From contig MU832194.1 in assembly GCA_029204225.1 (NCBI GenBank), positions 1 to 64,000 of the forward strand: 64,000 nt of DNA, written 5' to 3'. The position numbers and the translations under genes are program-made. Positions 11,847 to 24,331 of this stretch are shown piece after piece. The notes under the pieces are model-generated. The model saw only the letters and a list, made by a program, of their open reading frames with translations, did not search any database and was not told the DNA's origin. The first letter of the stretch is position 1, and every line of letters starts with the position of its first letter. This DNA is from Diphasiastrum complanatum (Eukaryota > Streptophyta > Lycopodiopsida > Lycopodiales > Lycopodiaceae).

Positions 11847-12617
11847 TGTTGGATTTATTACTTCTACTCTCCTTAAATCCCATTTTAATCTGCCTCCATT
11901 CATGCTGCATATTTACTAATGTTGCCACGCAGCCTGCATATTTACATGCAAATTCGCACAAACGAATAAAAGGTGAAAGAATTGCGACACTGTGTTTTTA
12001 CACAGGTTATGGTGACAGGCGAAAAGGGGACACTATCCTACAAAATGCCAACGGTGTCCTAGAAGCAAAGGCATCGTGTAAATCTAATACTAAGGCTATT
12101 CGTAATAGTGACGCATTTTGCATCATCATCACCAATGGTCACTTCAGCATGACTGACGTGGCACCCTTTTCACGCTCACCCCATGCAGCTGCGCTAATAG
12201 ACTGGACAATGACTGCAGCCACCCACAATCTCTTATAGACAACACATCCACTGTACTTTTCACATCTGCACACCTATAATATAATGTACATATATTGGAT
12301 ATCATTTGAATATTCAGTTTAATGAGGTTATTCAGATTAATGAGTTATGAGTGAATGAGACGAAGTAGATGCCTTGCGCATCGATTTTTTATTGTCAACA
12401 ATAAGTTTTTATTCCTTTATAGATTGGATAAGCTTCGTAAGGCACGCGGTTTCGTCCGCTATTGTCTTGTGCTCTACCGCATTATTGGCATGTATACGTG
12501 ATATACTTAATCTGATACAGTTGTTTGTTCTACGTTCAGATCTATGTTAATATTGTTATGCTTATCATTCATTCTATCTGATCTTTCTAGTTGTTCTTTC
12601 TGGTAATAGACGACTAA
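11847..12617 (+). repeat. 3' LTR of copia element 1
   Basis: Starts TGTTGGATTTATT immediately after the polypurine tract. The start and the later block GGTTTCGTCCGCTATTGT (about 12448) are both conserved in a second copy at 48359-49080. The right end is uncertain; CTAACA at 12612-12617 would be the inverted match of TGTTGG, so I end it there. No 5' partner is recognisable upstream of 8761. Confidence 0.75.
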
Positions 12618-15600
12618 CATTTGGTCTTGTCCTTCGCGAATCATTCGCGACGAATAGTTTGTCTTCCTATTCGCGACAAACCATTCTTCTGGAGTTTCAT
12701 TCATTTATTAAAGTTTGGCTACGTAATCAAGAACGACTGTGATTCCCATCACTACCATTTTGTTCATTCTGATAGGCGTAGTCATGTTTATGGAGAGAGT
12801 CGTATAGCTCATTCCGCTGCGCACGAACATTTTTCGTTCGAGTTCGCTTCTCGTTCGTTTCTTGTTCTCGTTCGTGTTCATCTTACATCTTTGAGCTTAT
12901 TTTTTGTTTCTAACATACTTCATCTTTTCTCAACTCGTTCATCTCCCTCTCTACATCACCTTGATCATGATGGCTTTCTTGAGTAATTCCCTTATGATCG
13001 TGGCCTTCCATCCCTTTGTGTGTGGTTGTGGAATTAGATTAATTTTTTGCTTTCTTTCATCATGCATTGTGGAGTAGAGTAGATTAGTCTCTTGTTTCTT
13101 GTTTCTAGAATAGGATCAAGCTTCCAAGTAAACTAAATAGGATAAAATTGTGGTTTAAATCTTGCATATCCATTTGCATTTCAGTTCTTGATTGTTCTTG
13201 GGAAGTCCAAGAATCAAGAAATGGATGTTTCTTGATCCTTGCACTTGTAATGCTTGCTAACTAGTTTGTTGATTTCTGTTTCTGTGATTGCATCTATATT
13301 AATTTGAATTTCAAGATCTGTTTTAGCTCATTTTACAGTAAGTAGGAATAGGATCTGTTTAGTGTTCATCCGAGTTGCTGGCTGATTTTTAGATGAACAT
13401 CATGACTTGCATGCTTCAATGAATGTGTGTGCTTTCAAGAGTGAACCAACTTGTGCATTCTCTGACAGACAGGATAAACTATACCTGTAAATCAATCTTA
13501 TTGTCTGGCTGAACATTTTTACCAAGATTCTGATTGTCAGAAACCTTCTGAAGAGTCTGGTAACAGACATTGGAAGCCAAATAACCAAGCACCAAACTAT
13601 AATGAACCTAAGCAGTGAATCGATATACTTATCAAGGGAATTAGTAAACAACTTTCAACCTTGTCCTTGTGCTAGGGTGCCCAAGTGTAATAATCTAAGG
13701 TCCTTTATTAGCTCTCTAAACCCTAGAGTACAACCATTCTTTCAAATCTTTTAAACTTATTGCAAATCTTTTTTCGAGAAGACACTTTTGAGCTATTTTC
13801 AGACAAAACTATAACCTTCTCCACACTCAGCCTCTTTGGGTTCCATAAGCGACTGTAGTTGAGAGTTCTTCCTACCAAATATAATTCCTTTGTAATTTTT
13901 TCACTAAGAAATCATGAATCTAGAACAAGATGGAAATTGCTAAAAAGTGACAAAAACTACAAAACATCACTATTTTGGCCACCACTGAATGAATTTCAAA
14001 ACTATATTATCCTACCTTGCTTTCTTAATGCCAGTGGGAATGATTTTGCATTTTTCACAAATGACTTTTGTGTCTCCAAATCTACGATAAACCAGACACA
14101 CATGTTTTTGGCCACTTAGCCACCAAAACTTGGTTTAATTTAAATTTTAGGTTGTTGGGTATCAAGTTAGAAATTATTTTAACTTACAATAAATGAGATT
14201 AGTAAGATTGTCCAAAATTCTAGGTAATTGTTTGAAGTCACTTTTTAATTTTGAGTTTATTGTTTTCTCTTACCAATTGTTGTTGAGTTGTCATATCAAA
14301 TAGTTGAGCCTTAGATATGTATATTTAGTAGAAAAATTCTAGTATCATGCGATATTTCCAAAAGGCAGTTGAGTATTGTATGGTAATAACCTATATAACT
14401 AATGTACTTCTCACCTTTACCACCATCCAACAAAGTAATCATGTCTCGAGCTTTTTAAATATAGTTGTGCAATCATTATTAGTGTCCTGCAAATGACCAC
14501 CTACTTGAGACTTTGTCAACAAGACTTGACATGCTGAGAAAGAATCATTACACTTTAGGTTTTTTTTCTCTCATAAAGATAAGTCGTACTATTAACAAAA
14601 CATGTACAACATCTTACATATAACATTGATAATAGAAGCAATCATATGGGTTATTTCATTCCAAGAGAGTATTTTTACTTTAATATATGACTAACATAAC
14701 AAATATAGACATCAATATTGTGAGTAGAAGCAAAAAGAAACATATAACCCACAACTTTTTGGTTCCAATAAACAAACTTAAGTGTTTTGAAAAGCATTAG
14801 TTCCTTGGCATCATGCTATTCTCTTCTAAATAAAGTATGTAATCTCAATATATTACATAATGTAACAACCTATAACATCTACTGATTGTTAACAATCTAG
14901 CTTTCATAAACACTTTCTCAAAATCATTGACAACCGTCTACCGATATCATTTATTGATGACCAAAAAAGAGGGATGCTTTTGTTTCTTCATCACTTACAC
15001 ATCTGAACATTATATGCATTATTATCTTATGGATTTCTAATAGAATCATAAATCATGTAACATGGTTTCCCTTTCCAAAACTTATAAAGCTTTTTGAATA
15101 TACTACTATTGGATTTACCTTTTGTTGTTAACCACTTGCAATTGGTATGTCTTTCCATTTGTTGAGTGCATTTTTAACTATTCACAATTAAAATGTAGAC
15201 TTAGATATTTCATTAAAACAAATTTTTTTTCTTATCAATAAACAAATATTTTTAGTTGTTATAAGTTCGTTGTGGAGTCTTATTATTTACACTTCTATAT
15301 TCTTTTGATGGTCGAAGATTGGACCTTTCTTCATCAAGATTTGGACTTTAAGTGCACAAAATCATAACTCTCTTTCCTGAATCCATATCTCACTTACTAT
15401 CATGAATCTCCTCAAATCTATAACGTGTTTGGTGCTTCAAACAATTTGCTTGACAATTTTCTAAGCCATTTACCCCAACAACTGGCCTAAAGGAGCAGGG
15501 AAATCATAATGTCAACACAAAAATGAGTGTTTTTTAGTATTCGGTGGTTAAAGTAGGTAATACGCCAATTTGCTAATGCCAACTTTACGATTGGGAGTGG

Positions 15601-15639
15601 AAAAATACAATATCAACAATGTTAAAAAATCAGAAAGCA
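12618..15639. other. Intergenic, no gene seen
   Basis: Begins with short inverted pieces of TTCGCGA (12632-12690), then AT-rich sequence. No open frame shows a family resemblance. One minus-strand segment (13400-13651) is hydrophobic but unidentifiable. Confidence 0.6.
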
Positions 15640-17030
15640 CAACCATTTGAGAAGTTGATAAATGACAAAGTGAGAAAACTTAGTTCACTGGGACTTTGTT
15701 ACAGATGTGAAAAAAGTGGGACACAGACCATTGAAAACTATGCACAATTTGAAAGAAAAAGTTCTAGTTAGTAGTTTTGATTCAAAATCTTAGTTAAGAA
15801 ATTAAATGAATGAATGATGATAAAGGTTTGTTGAACAGGGAAGATTTGCAAAATGCTATTCTATGTGAATGATATGCGAACTATTGATATATGTGGTTAA
15901 GAGTTGTAATTTGTCAATTGTAAAAACTCTCAAATTGTTACATGCTTAAATCATTGATGATAATTTTGTCACCTGCAACAAGATCACATCAGAAGCCAAG
16001 ATTCAAATGGATAAGTGTGAGCTAAAACCCAACCTGTGTGTGATTGATATGGGACCCATTCATGTGATACTTGGTGTTGATTGTTTATAGACATTGGGTG
16101 TAGATGTGATTGTTAATTTCAAGTAAGGAAAAATGCAACTCAAGATATTTGAATAGGATTGTTTTTTAGTTTAAAGCTAAGAAAGAGAACAATTTGATGC
16201 TTGTATATAGCTGATTACTAGAGCACAACTTTAACGATTATCTTGCAAGCCTATAAATGTTCTTTTTAAAAGTCGGGATGGATGATGGCAAAATAAAAGA
16301 AGTAGATAAAACACTAATAAACTCAAAGGTGAAATATGTGTTGAAAAATCAAATATTTGTTTCCAAGCACAATAGCAAAAGGAGATCCTCTAACAAGATT
16401 ATTTTATAACTAAAACTAGGATCGAAACATGTAGACATTCCTCCATATAGGTTGTCACAATTGGAAAGAGAAGAGGTTTAGAAACATATTCAAGAGCTAC
16501 TTGACCAATAGTTTGTCTATTAAGCAAATCACATCCCGCCTCACTTATGTTCCTTGGAAAGAAGAAAGATGATACATATTGAATGAGCATAGATTATCAT
16601 GGACTTAACAAGATCTCCATCAAGAAACATATTTTCAATTCTCAAGAGGATGATCTAATGGATACTCTTAAGGGAGCACAAGTATTTCAAAGATTGATTT
16701 TCGTTCTCGTTATCATTAGATCAAAGTTAGTGAGGATTAATACGAAACTGCTATAATATAATTTGACAAATGGCATTAGCATTTCAAAGTTATGCCATTT
16801 GAATTTATCAATGCATCAGCTACATTATAGATAGAAAAGAATACACCCATCATTTAGAAGTGATTTTGAAGTTGTTACGAGTGTATAAGTTGTCTACCAA
16901 GATGCCAGATTGAGTATCTGGAACATATTGTGGCAAAAGATGGGATCAAGATGGACCGATGCAAAATTGAAGTGGTGAATAAGCAGAAGAGTTTTAGGAA
17001 TTTGTGACAGTTAGAGCATCTCCTTGTCAA
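15640..17030 (+). pseudogene. Ty3/gypsy retrotransposon relic (gag knuckle, protease, RT)
   Basis: Three frames in order: a zinc-knuckle start GLCYRCEKSG (about 15690); a retropepsin-like tail, IHVILGVDCL then LGVDVIVNF (about 16055-16120); and RT blocks IPPYRLSQLEREEV (about 16440), DYHGLNKISIKKHIF (about 16590), LMDTLKGAQVFQ and YLEHIVAKDGIKMD (about 16910-16960). These are the Ty3/gypsy, not copia, RT motifs. Many stops and frameshifts, and the catalytic YxDD is not visible. It ends abruptly just before copia element 2. Confidence 0.75.
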
Positions 17031-17148
17031 TTGTCATGCTCCATGAAACCTTTGGCAATTTTCAATAACATTGTTCACCTCTTCATATAGAATGGTCTTC
17101 CCATTCCTTGTCTTCGTATGGTAGCCCCTTCCATTTTATAGGGTATTT

Positions 17149-17631
17149 TTGCACAATTTTTTTCATTTTATAGCTCTTTATCACAATCCCCAATATTGCA
17201 TGACTCTATTATCGAGTCTACCTAAAGCCTACAAAAATTGGGTAATGGCAATTTCTACCCAGGAGCACCTCACTCTATCAAGAGTAATTTTGTTGCTCCT
17301 ACAAGAGGAGATAAGAAGATCAGCATCCTCCTCATGCTTAGGATCAGATCCTCAAGCTATATATCCAAAAAATCAGAAGTTTAGATCCAAGAGATCTACA
17401 AAGTCAAGCTCTACTGACAAGAAGAGCAACATGCAGTCTGGACCAAATTCCGGTTCAGGATCGAATTCAAGCTCTTCATCATTCCAACCAGTGCATAAAC
17501 TTTTCTATAGATACTATAAGAGGACTGGCCACAAAATCAAGGACTGTCGAACTTTGAAGTACAACAACGAAAAGAAGAAACAATCCAAACAACAAGCACA
17601 TAATGTTACAACCAGTCACTCAAATCAGTAA
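17149..17631 (+). pseudogene. Copia element 2: gag C-terminal part
   Basis: Reads TLLSSLPKAYKNWVMAIST, a typical copia gag segment, then a Ser-rich linker and a damaged zinc knuckle, FYRYYKRTGHKIKDC, in which the first two cysteines have become Tyr. Gag packages element RNA; this knuckle would not bind zinc. Stop TAA at 17629-17631 ends the frame; protease follows in frame. Confidence 0.8.
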
Positions 17632-18780
17632 CAAGAAGAAGAAGATGAAACAACTTTCATGACCAAAGTCAGAGAACAACAGAATATCGATTTTTGGTAT
17701 CCAGATTCTAGAGCAACTCAACACATGACTCACCATTGCGACTGGTTCAAAGACTATAAGTAATTTACCCACTCTCGAGTTGTGCAACTTGGAGACAACT
17801 CACCACATTCAATTGAAGGTGAAAGAACAGTCGGAGTTGAATTCAAAAGAGGTGAGATCAAGTTGCTGTCCAATGTTCTCCATGTTCCAAATCTCATCAA
17901 GAATTTGCTCTCAGGTAGCAGAATCACCAATTTAGGTCGGAGGGTCAAATTCAATACAGAAAGCTGCACAATTCTTGACAAATCTTGGAAGGTTCTAGCC
18001 TACGGAAGAAGAAGCGACTATCTGTACAAAATCAACCATTGCTATTCTTCTAACAGTCAAGCTCTTCACACAACCACTTACGAATCAGCTGATATGTTGT
18101 GGCATTTCAGACTTGGCCATCTTAACTTCAACAATATTCAACAAATGTCAGCTCAGAGTCTAGTACAAGATCTGCCTTCAGTCAGCAAGCCAACTTCTTC
18201 ATTCGGAAGCTGTATTATCAGTAAACATGCTAGGAGTCCCTTCAATTCAGACTCAGTTCATACATCCAAGGGCTTGCTTGACCTTATACATAGCGACATT
18301 TGTGGGCCGATGCAAACTGCTTCCACATGGGGAGCTCTCTATTTTCTAACCTTCATCGATGACTTCTCTCGAAGGACTACAACGAACTATCTGAAGAACA
18401 AATCCGAAGCATTCAAGTTCTTCAAGCAGATCAAGGCGTTTGTAGAAAACCAGACCCATAAGAAGATCACAGCTCTACGCACGAATGGAGGGGGAGAGTA
18501 CATCTCCACAGGATTCAAGGAGTTTTGCAAGGCCAACGGGATACATCAACAATATACAACCAGCTACTCACCTTAGTCCAATGGTGTAGCTAAACAAAAG
18601 AATCGGACACTCATCGAAAGTGCCAAGAGCATGATGGCCCATGCCTCTCTTCCAAAGAAATTCTGGACAAAAGTTGTTACTACAGTTGCCTATTTGTAGA
18701 ATCGATCCATCACCAAAGCCCTAAATGGCAAGACACCATATGAGGCGTGGACATGATCAAAACCATTACTCAAATATATT
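17632..18780 (+). pseudogene. Copia element 2: protease and integrase
   Basis: The protease site reads PDSRATQHMT (about 17700), with Arg replacing the Gly of the normal DSGA, and is followed by a stop at 17761. From 17782 the frame continues LLSNVLHVPNLIKNLLS, then LWHFRLGHLN and integrase. The first catalytic Asp is kept (HSDICGP), the second is Asn (LRTNGGGEY, 18484-18486) and the Glu is Lys (VAKQKN, 18592-18594). Stops lie at 18574, 18697 and about 18757. The zinc CxxC is also lost (SCIIS). The integrase is therefore dead several times over. Confidence 0.88.
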
Positions 18781-19200
18781 CGAGTGTTTGGATGCATCGT
18801 TTTCACTCAAATTCTAGAAGATCTAAGAAGAAAGCTGGATGATAAGAGCAAGAAGACGATCTTCATCGACTATTCTCCAAATCACAAGCCATACAAGCTT
18901 TACAATTTGGATATCGAGAAGGCATTCACTAGTAGAGATTTCATTTTTGTGGAAGACCAGTTCATCAACCACAAAGAAAAAGTTGCTGATAATTCCGACC
19001 CAAGGATTGAACAACCAGACATTTCGATCTAGGGATTCAACTGCTGAATAACAATAATGACTCAAACAATGAGTCAAAACCTCAACGAGTCAACCCACAT
19101 CAAAGGACCGAAGTTCAACCAGAAGGTCGAACAGGTCCAGACAACCTCCATCCAGATTTATGGATGATCCGGCCTGCTACTTTGTGCATGTACCAACCAC
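18781..19200 (+). pseudogene. Copia element 2: integrase tail and linker
   Basis: IRVFGCIVFTQILEDLRRKL, TIFIDYSPNHKPYKLYNLD and FVEDQFINHKEK align with element 1 (RVFGCIAYVQIPKDTRKKL, FIEDQFVDLKGK). The frame closes at 19030; further linker pieces are readable in shifted frames up to ACYFVHVPTTISD at about 19170-19205. Confidence 0.85.
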
Positions 19201-20125
19201 CATTTCTGACAAGATGACTGACATGGGTCCAGCCCACTATTGTCTCGAAATCCAAATCCAACGAGATCAACCTAGCAGACTGATCTTTATCAGTCAGCAA
19301 TGATATCTTAACAACGTGCTGAAAAAGTATGGAATGGCCAATTGCAAACCAAGTCACTTTCCACTCTACCCTAAACTAAAGTTATCAAAGGAACTGTCTC
19401 CTCAAACTGAGGCAGAAAAAGAGGAGATGAAGCACTACCTGTTTCAATCCATCATCAGCTCACTGATTTATGCAATGATTTGCACGTGACCAGACCTTGC
19501 ATATTCGATCAATGCACTCAGCCAGTTCTTGTGGAATCCAGACTTAACTCATTGGAAGGTACTAACAAAGGTCATGAAGTACATCCAAGCAACAAAAACT
19601 CTCAGCATCTACTATGGAAACAGCCACACTACCAACATCCTTGAAGCCTACACAGATGCGGATTGGGTAGGAGATGTCGGCACCAAAAAACCAATTTTTG
19701 GATTTGTATTTTTATACAGCCAAGGCCCAATCTCATGGAACAGCTGAAAGCAAATCTCAGTTGCATTATCATCAATGGAATTTGAATACATTGCTATCAC
19801 AAATGCAACCAAAGAGACAATTTGGCTAAGGCAACTGCTTGCATATCTCAACCTTGCACAAACACTTCCTACAACAATCTATTGTGACAATCAAAGCACA
19901 ATAGCGCTATCTCTCAATCCGAGATTTCACTCTCGAAACAAACATATAGAAATCAGATATCATTACCTTAAAGAGAAAGTGCACAACATGGTAGTAGAAT
20001 TGCTTTTCTGCAGAACAAACTACATGGCAACAGATTACTTGACAAAGGCTCTATCAAAGGAGCAACATCTCATATTTAACAATATGTCAAATCTGAAGAT
20101 CAAAGTTTTTCAAGATCCACATTAA
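19200..20125 (+). pseudogene. Copia element 2: RT C-terminal tail and RNase H (RT core deleted)
   Basis: The linker PTTISD joins directly to KMTDMGPAHYCLEIQIQRD, which in element 1 lies some 650 bp further on. The RT core, including YVDD, is missing. RNase H blocks follow: AYTDADWVGD, YCDNQSTIALSLNP and ATDYLTKALS. Stops at 19301, 19487 and 19745 replace conserved Arg codons (CGA to TGA). The end KIKVFQDPH is followed by the polypurine tract. Confidence 0.88.
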
Positions 20126-20270
20126 GGGGGAGTGAGAGATTTCTTATGCTCAGGCTTAAACAAATCGTTCAAGTAATGAGCATCCTGAAAACCGAAGGCC
20201 AACTACATGTTTTCAGACCTTCACAGTTTTCCCCTTTGAGATTTTTTTGCCTTAACCATTTTCTATGCAC
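20123..20270 (+). repeat. Polypurine tract and putative 3' LTR start of copia element 2
   Basis: AAGGGGGAG (about 20124-20132) follows the RNase H stop; TGAGAGATTTC at 20133 is the likely LTR start. The LTR right end cannot be placed because element 3 lies in the opposite orientation close by. No second copy of this LTR was seen in the window. Confidence 0.55.
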
Positions 20271-20275
20271 CTTCA

Positions 20276-20437
20276 CTTTTTTTGCACCTTCGCAAAAAAT
20301 GCGACACAATGGCCAAGTGGCCAGAATGCCTTGGAACCATTTTAGGCACCTTTGCCTTTTTTGCCTTTTTCGCTCCTTCGTAAAAAATGCGACAAAGTGG
20401 CCAAAATGCCTTAAAATCCATTTTAAGGCACCTTTGG
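20276..20437. repeat. Degenerate tandem duplication, unit about 85 bp
   Basis: Two units share CCTTCGYAAAAAATGCGACA, then GTGGCCARAATGCCTT and a CCATTTTARGCACCTTTG-type end. They lie between the 3' ends of elements 2 and 3. The unit itself contains the complementary pair GGCAC and GTGCC-like pieces. Not coding. Confidence 0.65.
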
Positions 20438-20442
20438 CTTTT

Positions 20443-21114
20443 TCACCTTTTCTTGGGTTCCTCCTTGATGTCTTTTTTCTTCATCATGCTCACTCCCTCT
20501 TGGTGTTGATGACAAAAACATAGATCCAAATCATGATCTTCTTCAAGACTCTCAAGGACTTTGTTTCCAAGTCTCCAAACCTGAATGTTCTCCTTCTCAA
20601 TATGATCTTTTAAGTCAACAAAACAATCACCAAGATTATTTATACCAAATTTACTAGTCCACAATTGACTAGCCCACAATTGCTTATCACTAGCAATTTG
20701 CATTACATACTTGTTGAACTTGAAACTAATGAGTCCAAATACTCTTGTATGGATATAAGTGTCCTTCAAGGATGATTCACTGACTCTCATACAAGGTTCA
20801 CAATATGCCTCTTTGAAAATGAAGTCAAAATTTTTCAACTTATGAATGAAAATGTCATGCTTACTTCTAGCACACTCAAGAGTAAGTAGATATGACAACC
20901 ACCTTTCATTCCATACTTTAGAATTCAAAGGGACTTCATTACAAAACTCAGCAAATGAAGTACAAAATGTACCCCCCTTTCCAACTTGCCTTTCCTTGTC
21001 CACAAAAATGAGCATTGATAGCTTCATCTTTGCTCTTGTGGCTCTCCTTGGAATAGTTAAAGCTCTCGGATTTTGCTTCTCCTCTTGATCAAGCTCCTCC
21101 TTGATCTCAACCAT
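20443..21114 (-). pseudogene. Uncharacterised retroelement module, copy A
   Basis: I do not recognise this domain. The minus-strand frame runs on from a broken copia integrase start and reads PRALTIPRRATRAKMKL, then SKVWNERWLSYLLTLECA, RSKHDIFIHKLKN, and MRVSESSLKDTYIHTRVFGL (about 20742-20792). The same order of blocks is found at 32943-33602 and 33912-34433. The first block resembles the Arg-rich linker before copia RT; the rest matches no RT motif I know. The C-terminus is acidic then Lys-rich (MMKKKDIKEEPKKR). Uninterrupted frame, so either recently inserted or by chance spared. Confidence 0.6.
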
Positions 21115-21390
21115 ATCTTTGCCAATATGATTCTTAGAGGTATCATCATTCAAGATTACAAACATTTTGGCTCTACCATTGCTCTTTGTGCTAGCAAAAT
21201 GTACATCCAAAAGAATCAACTTAGGAGGGTGAGTAGTCTTAGTGATAGCATTAGAGAAAGGCAACCTATGTGCTTTAGCCAAAGCACATGCTTCACAAAC
21301 CTTTTCCTCCTTTTCCATGGATATTGGAAGGCCTAGAGCAATCTCCTCCTTGCACATGACGTAGACTTGGTGTTGATGTGACCAAGCCAC
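21115..21390 (-). pseudogene. Copia element 3: integrase N-terminal fragment
   Basis: Reads GLPISMEKEEKVCEACALAK, with the CxxC of the integrase zinc finger, then HPPKLILLDVHFAST and MFVILNDDTSKN, a damaged first part of the catalytic core. The frame is shifted relative to the gag-protease frame upstream; the LGHINTKS block lies in another frame near 21385. The remaining catalytic core is gone and the frame continues into module A. Confidence 0.75.
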
Positions 21391-21436
21391 TTGCGCTACA
21401 AATCATTTGTGGTCACTTTGTCCTCTTTGGCTACCA

Positions 21437-22708
21437 TCACAAATTGGTTAGGATCAAAAAATCATGAAGCTTAAACAACCTCCCAAACCTTCTTCCTCTT
21501 GCTATGATCTTCCTAGTCTTCTTGATGTTGCATACATTAGTAGAGAACTCCACAAAGAAACCACTGTCAAGCAATTGGCCTACACTAAGTAAGCTCTTAG
21601 TGATGCTAGGAATGTAAAGTACACCATCCATCTTGATCTTCCTTGAAGATCCCAAACATATAGGTATGGATCCTATGCCTTCTACCTTACAAGCATAATA
21701 ATTTGCTGTAAAAATTGACTTGATAGGTCCATCATAGGTGGATAAGGTTGAAAAATACTCCCTCTTACTTGTCATGTGGGAGCTAGCCCCACTATCTATC
21801 CACCAAGGGTCTTCACCTCTTATGCTTGAAGATGAATAAATTGACATCATGAGAGAGTCTTCATATGAACTCTCCTCTTCCTTTTGGCCTAGGTTTGCTT
21901 GACCTTGAGCTTGCTTCCTCTTGAAGCACTCGGAGGCATAATGCCCCATCTTGCTACAAAAGTAGCACTTGACCTTTGACTTATCCTTCCTTGGCTTGCT
22001 CGATCTTGAACTTGAAGATCCTTCTTGGTCTTCACCCTTGACTTGGTTCCTCTTGAATGTAGCACCTTTGCCTTTGCTCTTGATGAAAAGAGCCTTGTCA
22101 TCTCCATCATTGAGAGAGAGCATCTCCATCCTTGACTCAATGTGTGTTCTCCTACTTTCCTCGGCCATGAGGACTCCTTGGAGATCTTCAAGTGAGGGCA
22201 ACTTGCCCATAATTGCATAGCCTTGCACTAGGTTAGCAAAATCCACACTCAAACCATTCAAGATTAGTTGAACAAGTTCACTTTCCTTAATGGAATCTCC
22301 TATGTAAGCAAGCTCCTTGTTTAAGTCCGTAACTCTCAACACATATGAATGTCCACTCTCTCCTTTAGCTTGAAAACATTGAAGGATTTGGTTATTCAAG
22401 GATAGCAACCTTGAAGTATTCTTGGATTCATACATCTTTTGAAGAGTTTCCCATGCTTCTTGAGCCGAGGTGCAAGCACCCATTTCTTTAACAAGCTCAT
22501 TAGCTACATTCATTTTTATACAATGGAGAGCAACCTTGCACCTCATTTTGTATTTTGTAGCTCCTTGAGGGTGAATAGGCTCATCCTCTTCACCAATCAC
22601 TATATCCATTAGATCTTGTAAAATAAGAACTGATTCCATTCTTAGCTTCCAAATTGAATAATTAGAAGCATTCAATCTATCATGTGAATCCAAAAGATAT
22701 GCATTCAT
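21437..22708 (-). pseudogene. Copia element 3: gag and protease
   Basis: A 423-codon open frame. It begins MNAYLLDSHDRLNASNYSIW, the copia gag start, and keeps gag blocks through about residue 190. The zinc knuckle is intact (CYFCSKMGHYASECF), preceded by a Lys/Ser-rich stretch. The protease shows WWIDSGASSHMTSKREYF, an intact DSGA site, and SLLSVGQLLDSG. Gag forms the particle and binds RNA; the aspartic protease cuts the polyprotein. This is the longest undamaged gag in the window, yet RT and RNase H are absent downstream. A related gag fragment lies at 41690-42339. Confidence 0.9.
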
Positions 22709-22989
22709 TGAAGCCAGCTATCTCTAAACAAGATCTTGATCACAAGAATAGATGCAAAATAGAAATGATTGAAAGACTAGCCATCCCACTACCTAGGGAC
22801 TTGAGAAAGCTCAAAACTTGACCTCTCAATAAGATCCTACCTGATCTTAAGCCAAATCAAATCTATTAATGTTAACGAGAATGAAAACTAGCTTGAATTT
22901 GCATAAAAATGGATCTAGAATTGCCTCCTCCTTGTCTCGGATTCACAAGGATATAAGATTCACCTAACTTGAACCAAAAGGAATCAGGC
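22709..22989. other. Short spacer, no gene seen
   Basis: Sequence between element 3 gag and a plus-strand copia fragment. It should hold the 5' leader and primer site of element 3, but no TGGTATCAGAG-type primer-binding sequence is visible. Confidence 0.5.
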
Positions 22990-23225
22990 AATTGACTCCA
23001 AGACACCCTTTGAAGCCTACTACGTCTACAAACCAAGTTTGAAACATTTACGTATATTCGGATGTCTCTGCTATGCTCAAATTCTGTCTGACCAGAAAAA
23101 GAAGTTAGACCCAGTAAGCTGTAAGTATCTTTATCGGCTATTCAACATCACACAAGGCATATCGTATCTATGATGTTGACACAGGTCAGATCTCAGTCAG
23201 CCGTGATGTTGTGCTATGTACTTCG
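22990..23225 (+). pseudogene. Copia integrase C-terminal fragment
   Basis: Without a start codon, the plus strand reads KTPFEAYYVYKPSLKHLRIF, GCLCYAQILSDQKKKLD and, after a one-base shift near 23125, IFIGYSTSHKAYRIYDVD and VSRDVVLC. These are consecutive copia integrase C-terminal blocks. The fragment is isolated and in the opposite orientation to elements 3 and 5. Confidence 0.85.
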
Positions 23226-23265
23226 TGAATGGGGTAAAGAATACCCATGTTGTTTGATGTATTTG

Positions 23266-23407
23266 TGAAAATTGATATCATGATTGTTTTGTCTATTGTT
23301 GTCATGACGGGAAAGGTTGCCTATGTATTTTTTTGAGTAGTATATAACATGCAGTTGTATGTTGAGATTAGGAAGTTAGTTACCAAAATAGCTATATTTG
23401 TTGGGCA
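23266..23407 (+). repeat. Direct repeat pair, copy 1
   Basis: TGAAAATTGATAT, GATTGTTTTGTCTATTGTTG, TCATGACGGGAAA and TTTGTTGGGCA all recur in order at 24332-24486, 1066 bp away, at roughly 85-90 percent identity by eye. The interval between has no element coding. They could be LTRs of a small non-autonomous element or a segmental duplication. Confidence 0.75.
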
Positions 23408-24331
23408 CTGAGTGGGTCCCGCCACTAAAGTAGTATATGTCTAAGCTTACTAAGTGGGCCTCGCCATAGTACACTTTACTGTTGGGAGTAATAAGTGCAA
23501 AGGCACTGACAACCTGCGCGTATAAGCCCAACCCAATGAGCACACCAATTGGTTTTGTAGAACATGTAGAACTAGGAATAGGTGACTTGGGCATAAAATT
23601 TAAAAATACCAAAGTTAAGTTCACATGGTTCTAAGTTGGAAGAACTCACATGATTCATGTGAGGACCCCTCACTTTAAATTGAACTCACATGATTCAATT
23701 TGGAGTGAATATATTTTTTATTTTTAAGGGCCTTCGTTCATGTTACTAATACAAATCAGTTTGAGTTCACTGGCTGCCCAATTCTAGGTTTTTTTAATCT
23801 ACTTTTTTTTCTTGAACAGTTTGTACATTTTTTGAGTTTTATTATAGTTGCTTTTATTTTTTTCAAACAGAAACAAGATGAATATTGATTTATCATAAGC
23901 TTTGCTATATGGTGAATATTGATTTATCACAAAAAGCTTTGCTATATGCATGGCATTCAAAAATCTAAACAAAGGTCGCATTTTGGAAGACTTAAAAAAT
24001 AGAAAAACCTAATTATAATGCTCAAAATCACGTAGAAGTGAAACCTTAGCTTTGAGCAAATCATCACAATAGCCTATTGCTATCCCGACAAAACTTAAAG
24101 TACATCAAATTTAAGCTATTCATGGTGACAAAGTTGCAACCTAGCTATACTTTTTAGCTTATCTCTGACCACCAAGTGGTTTGCATTTTAAGATAACTGT
24201 TTATTTTATGAAGTTTGAAAAAATAGAAATTCAAGATGAAATGTCAACTTTGGATGCCACATCTCAATACAAGATGATTTTCAAAGATTGTCAGCAACTT
24301 TCTCATGTGCCCTTCCTTGCACTTTGGAAAA

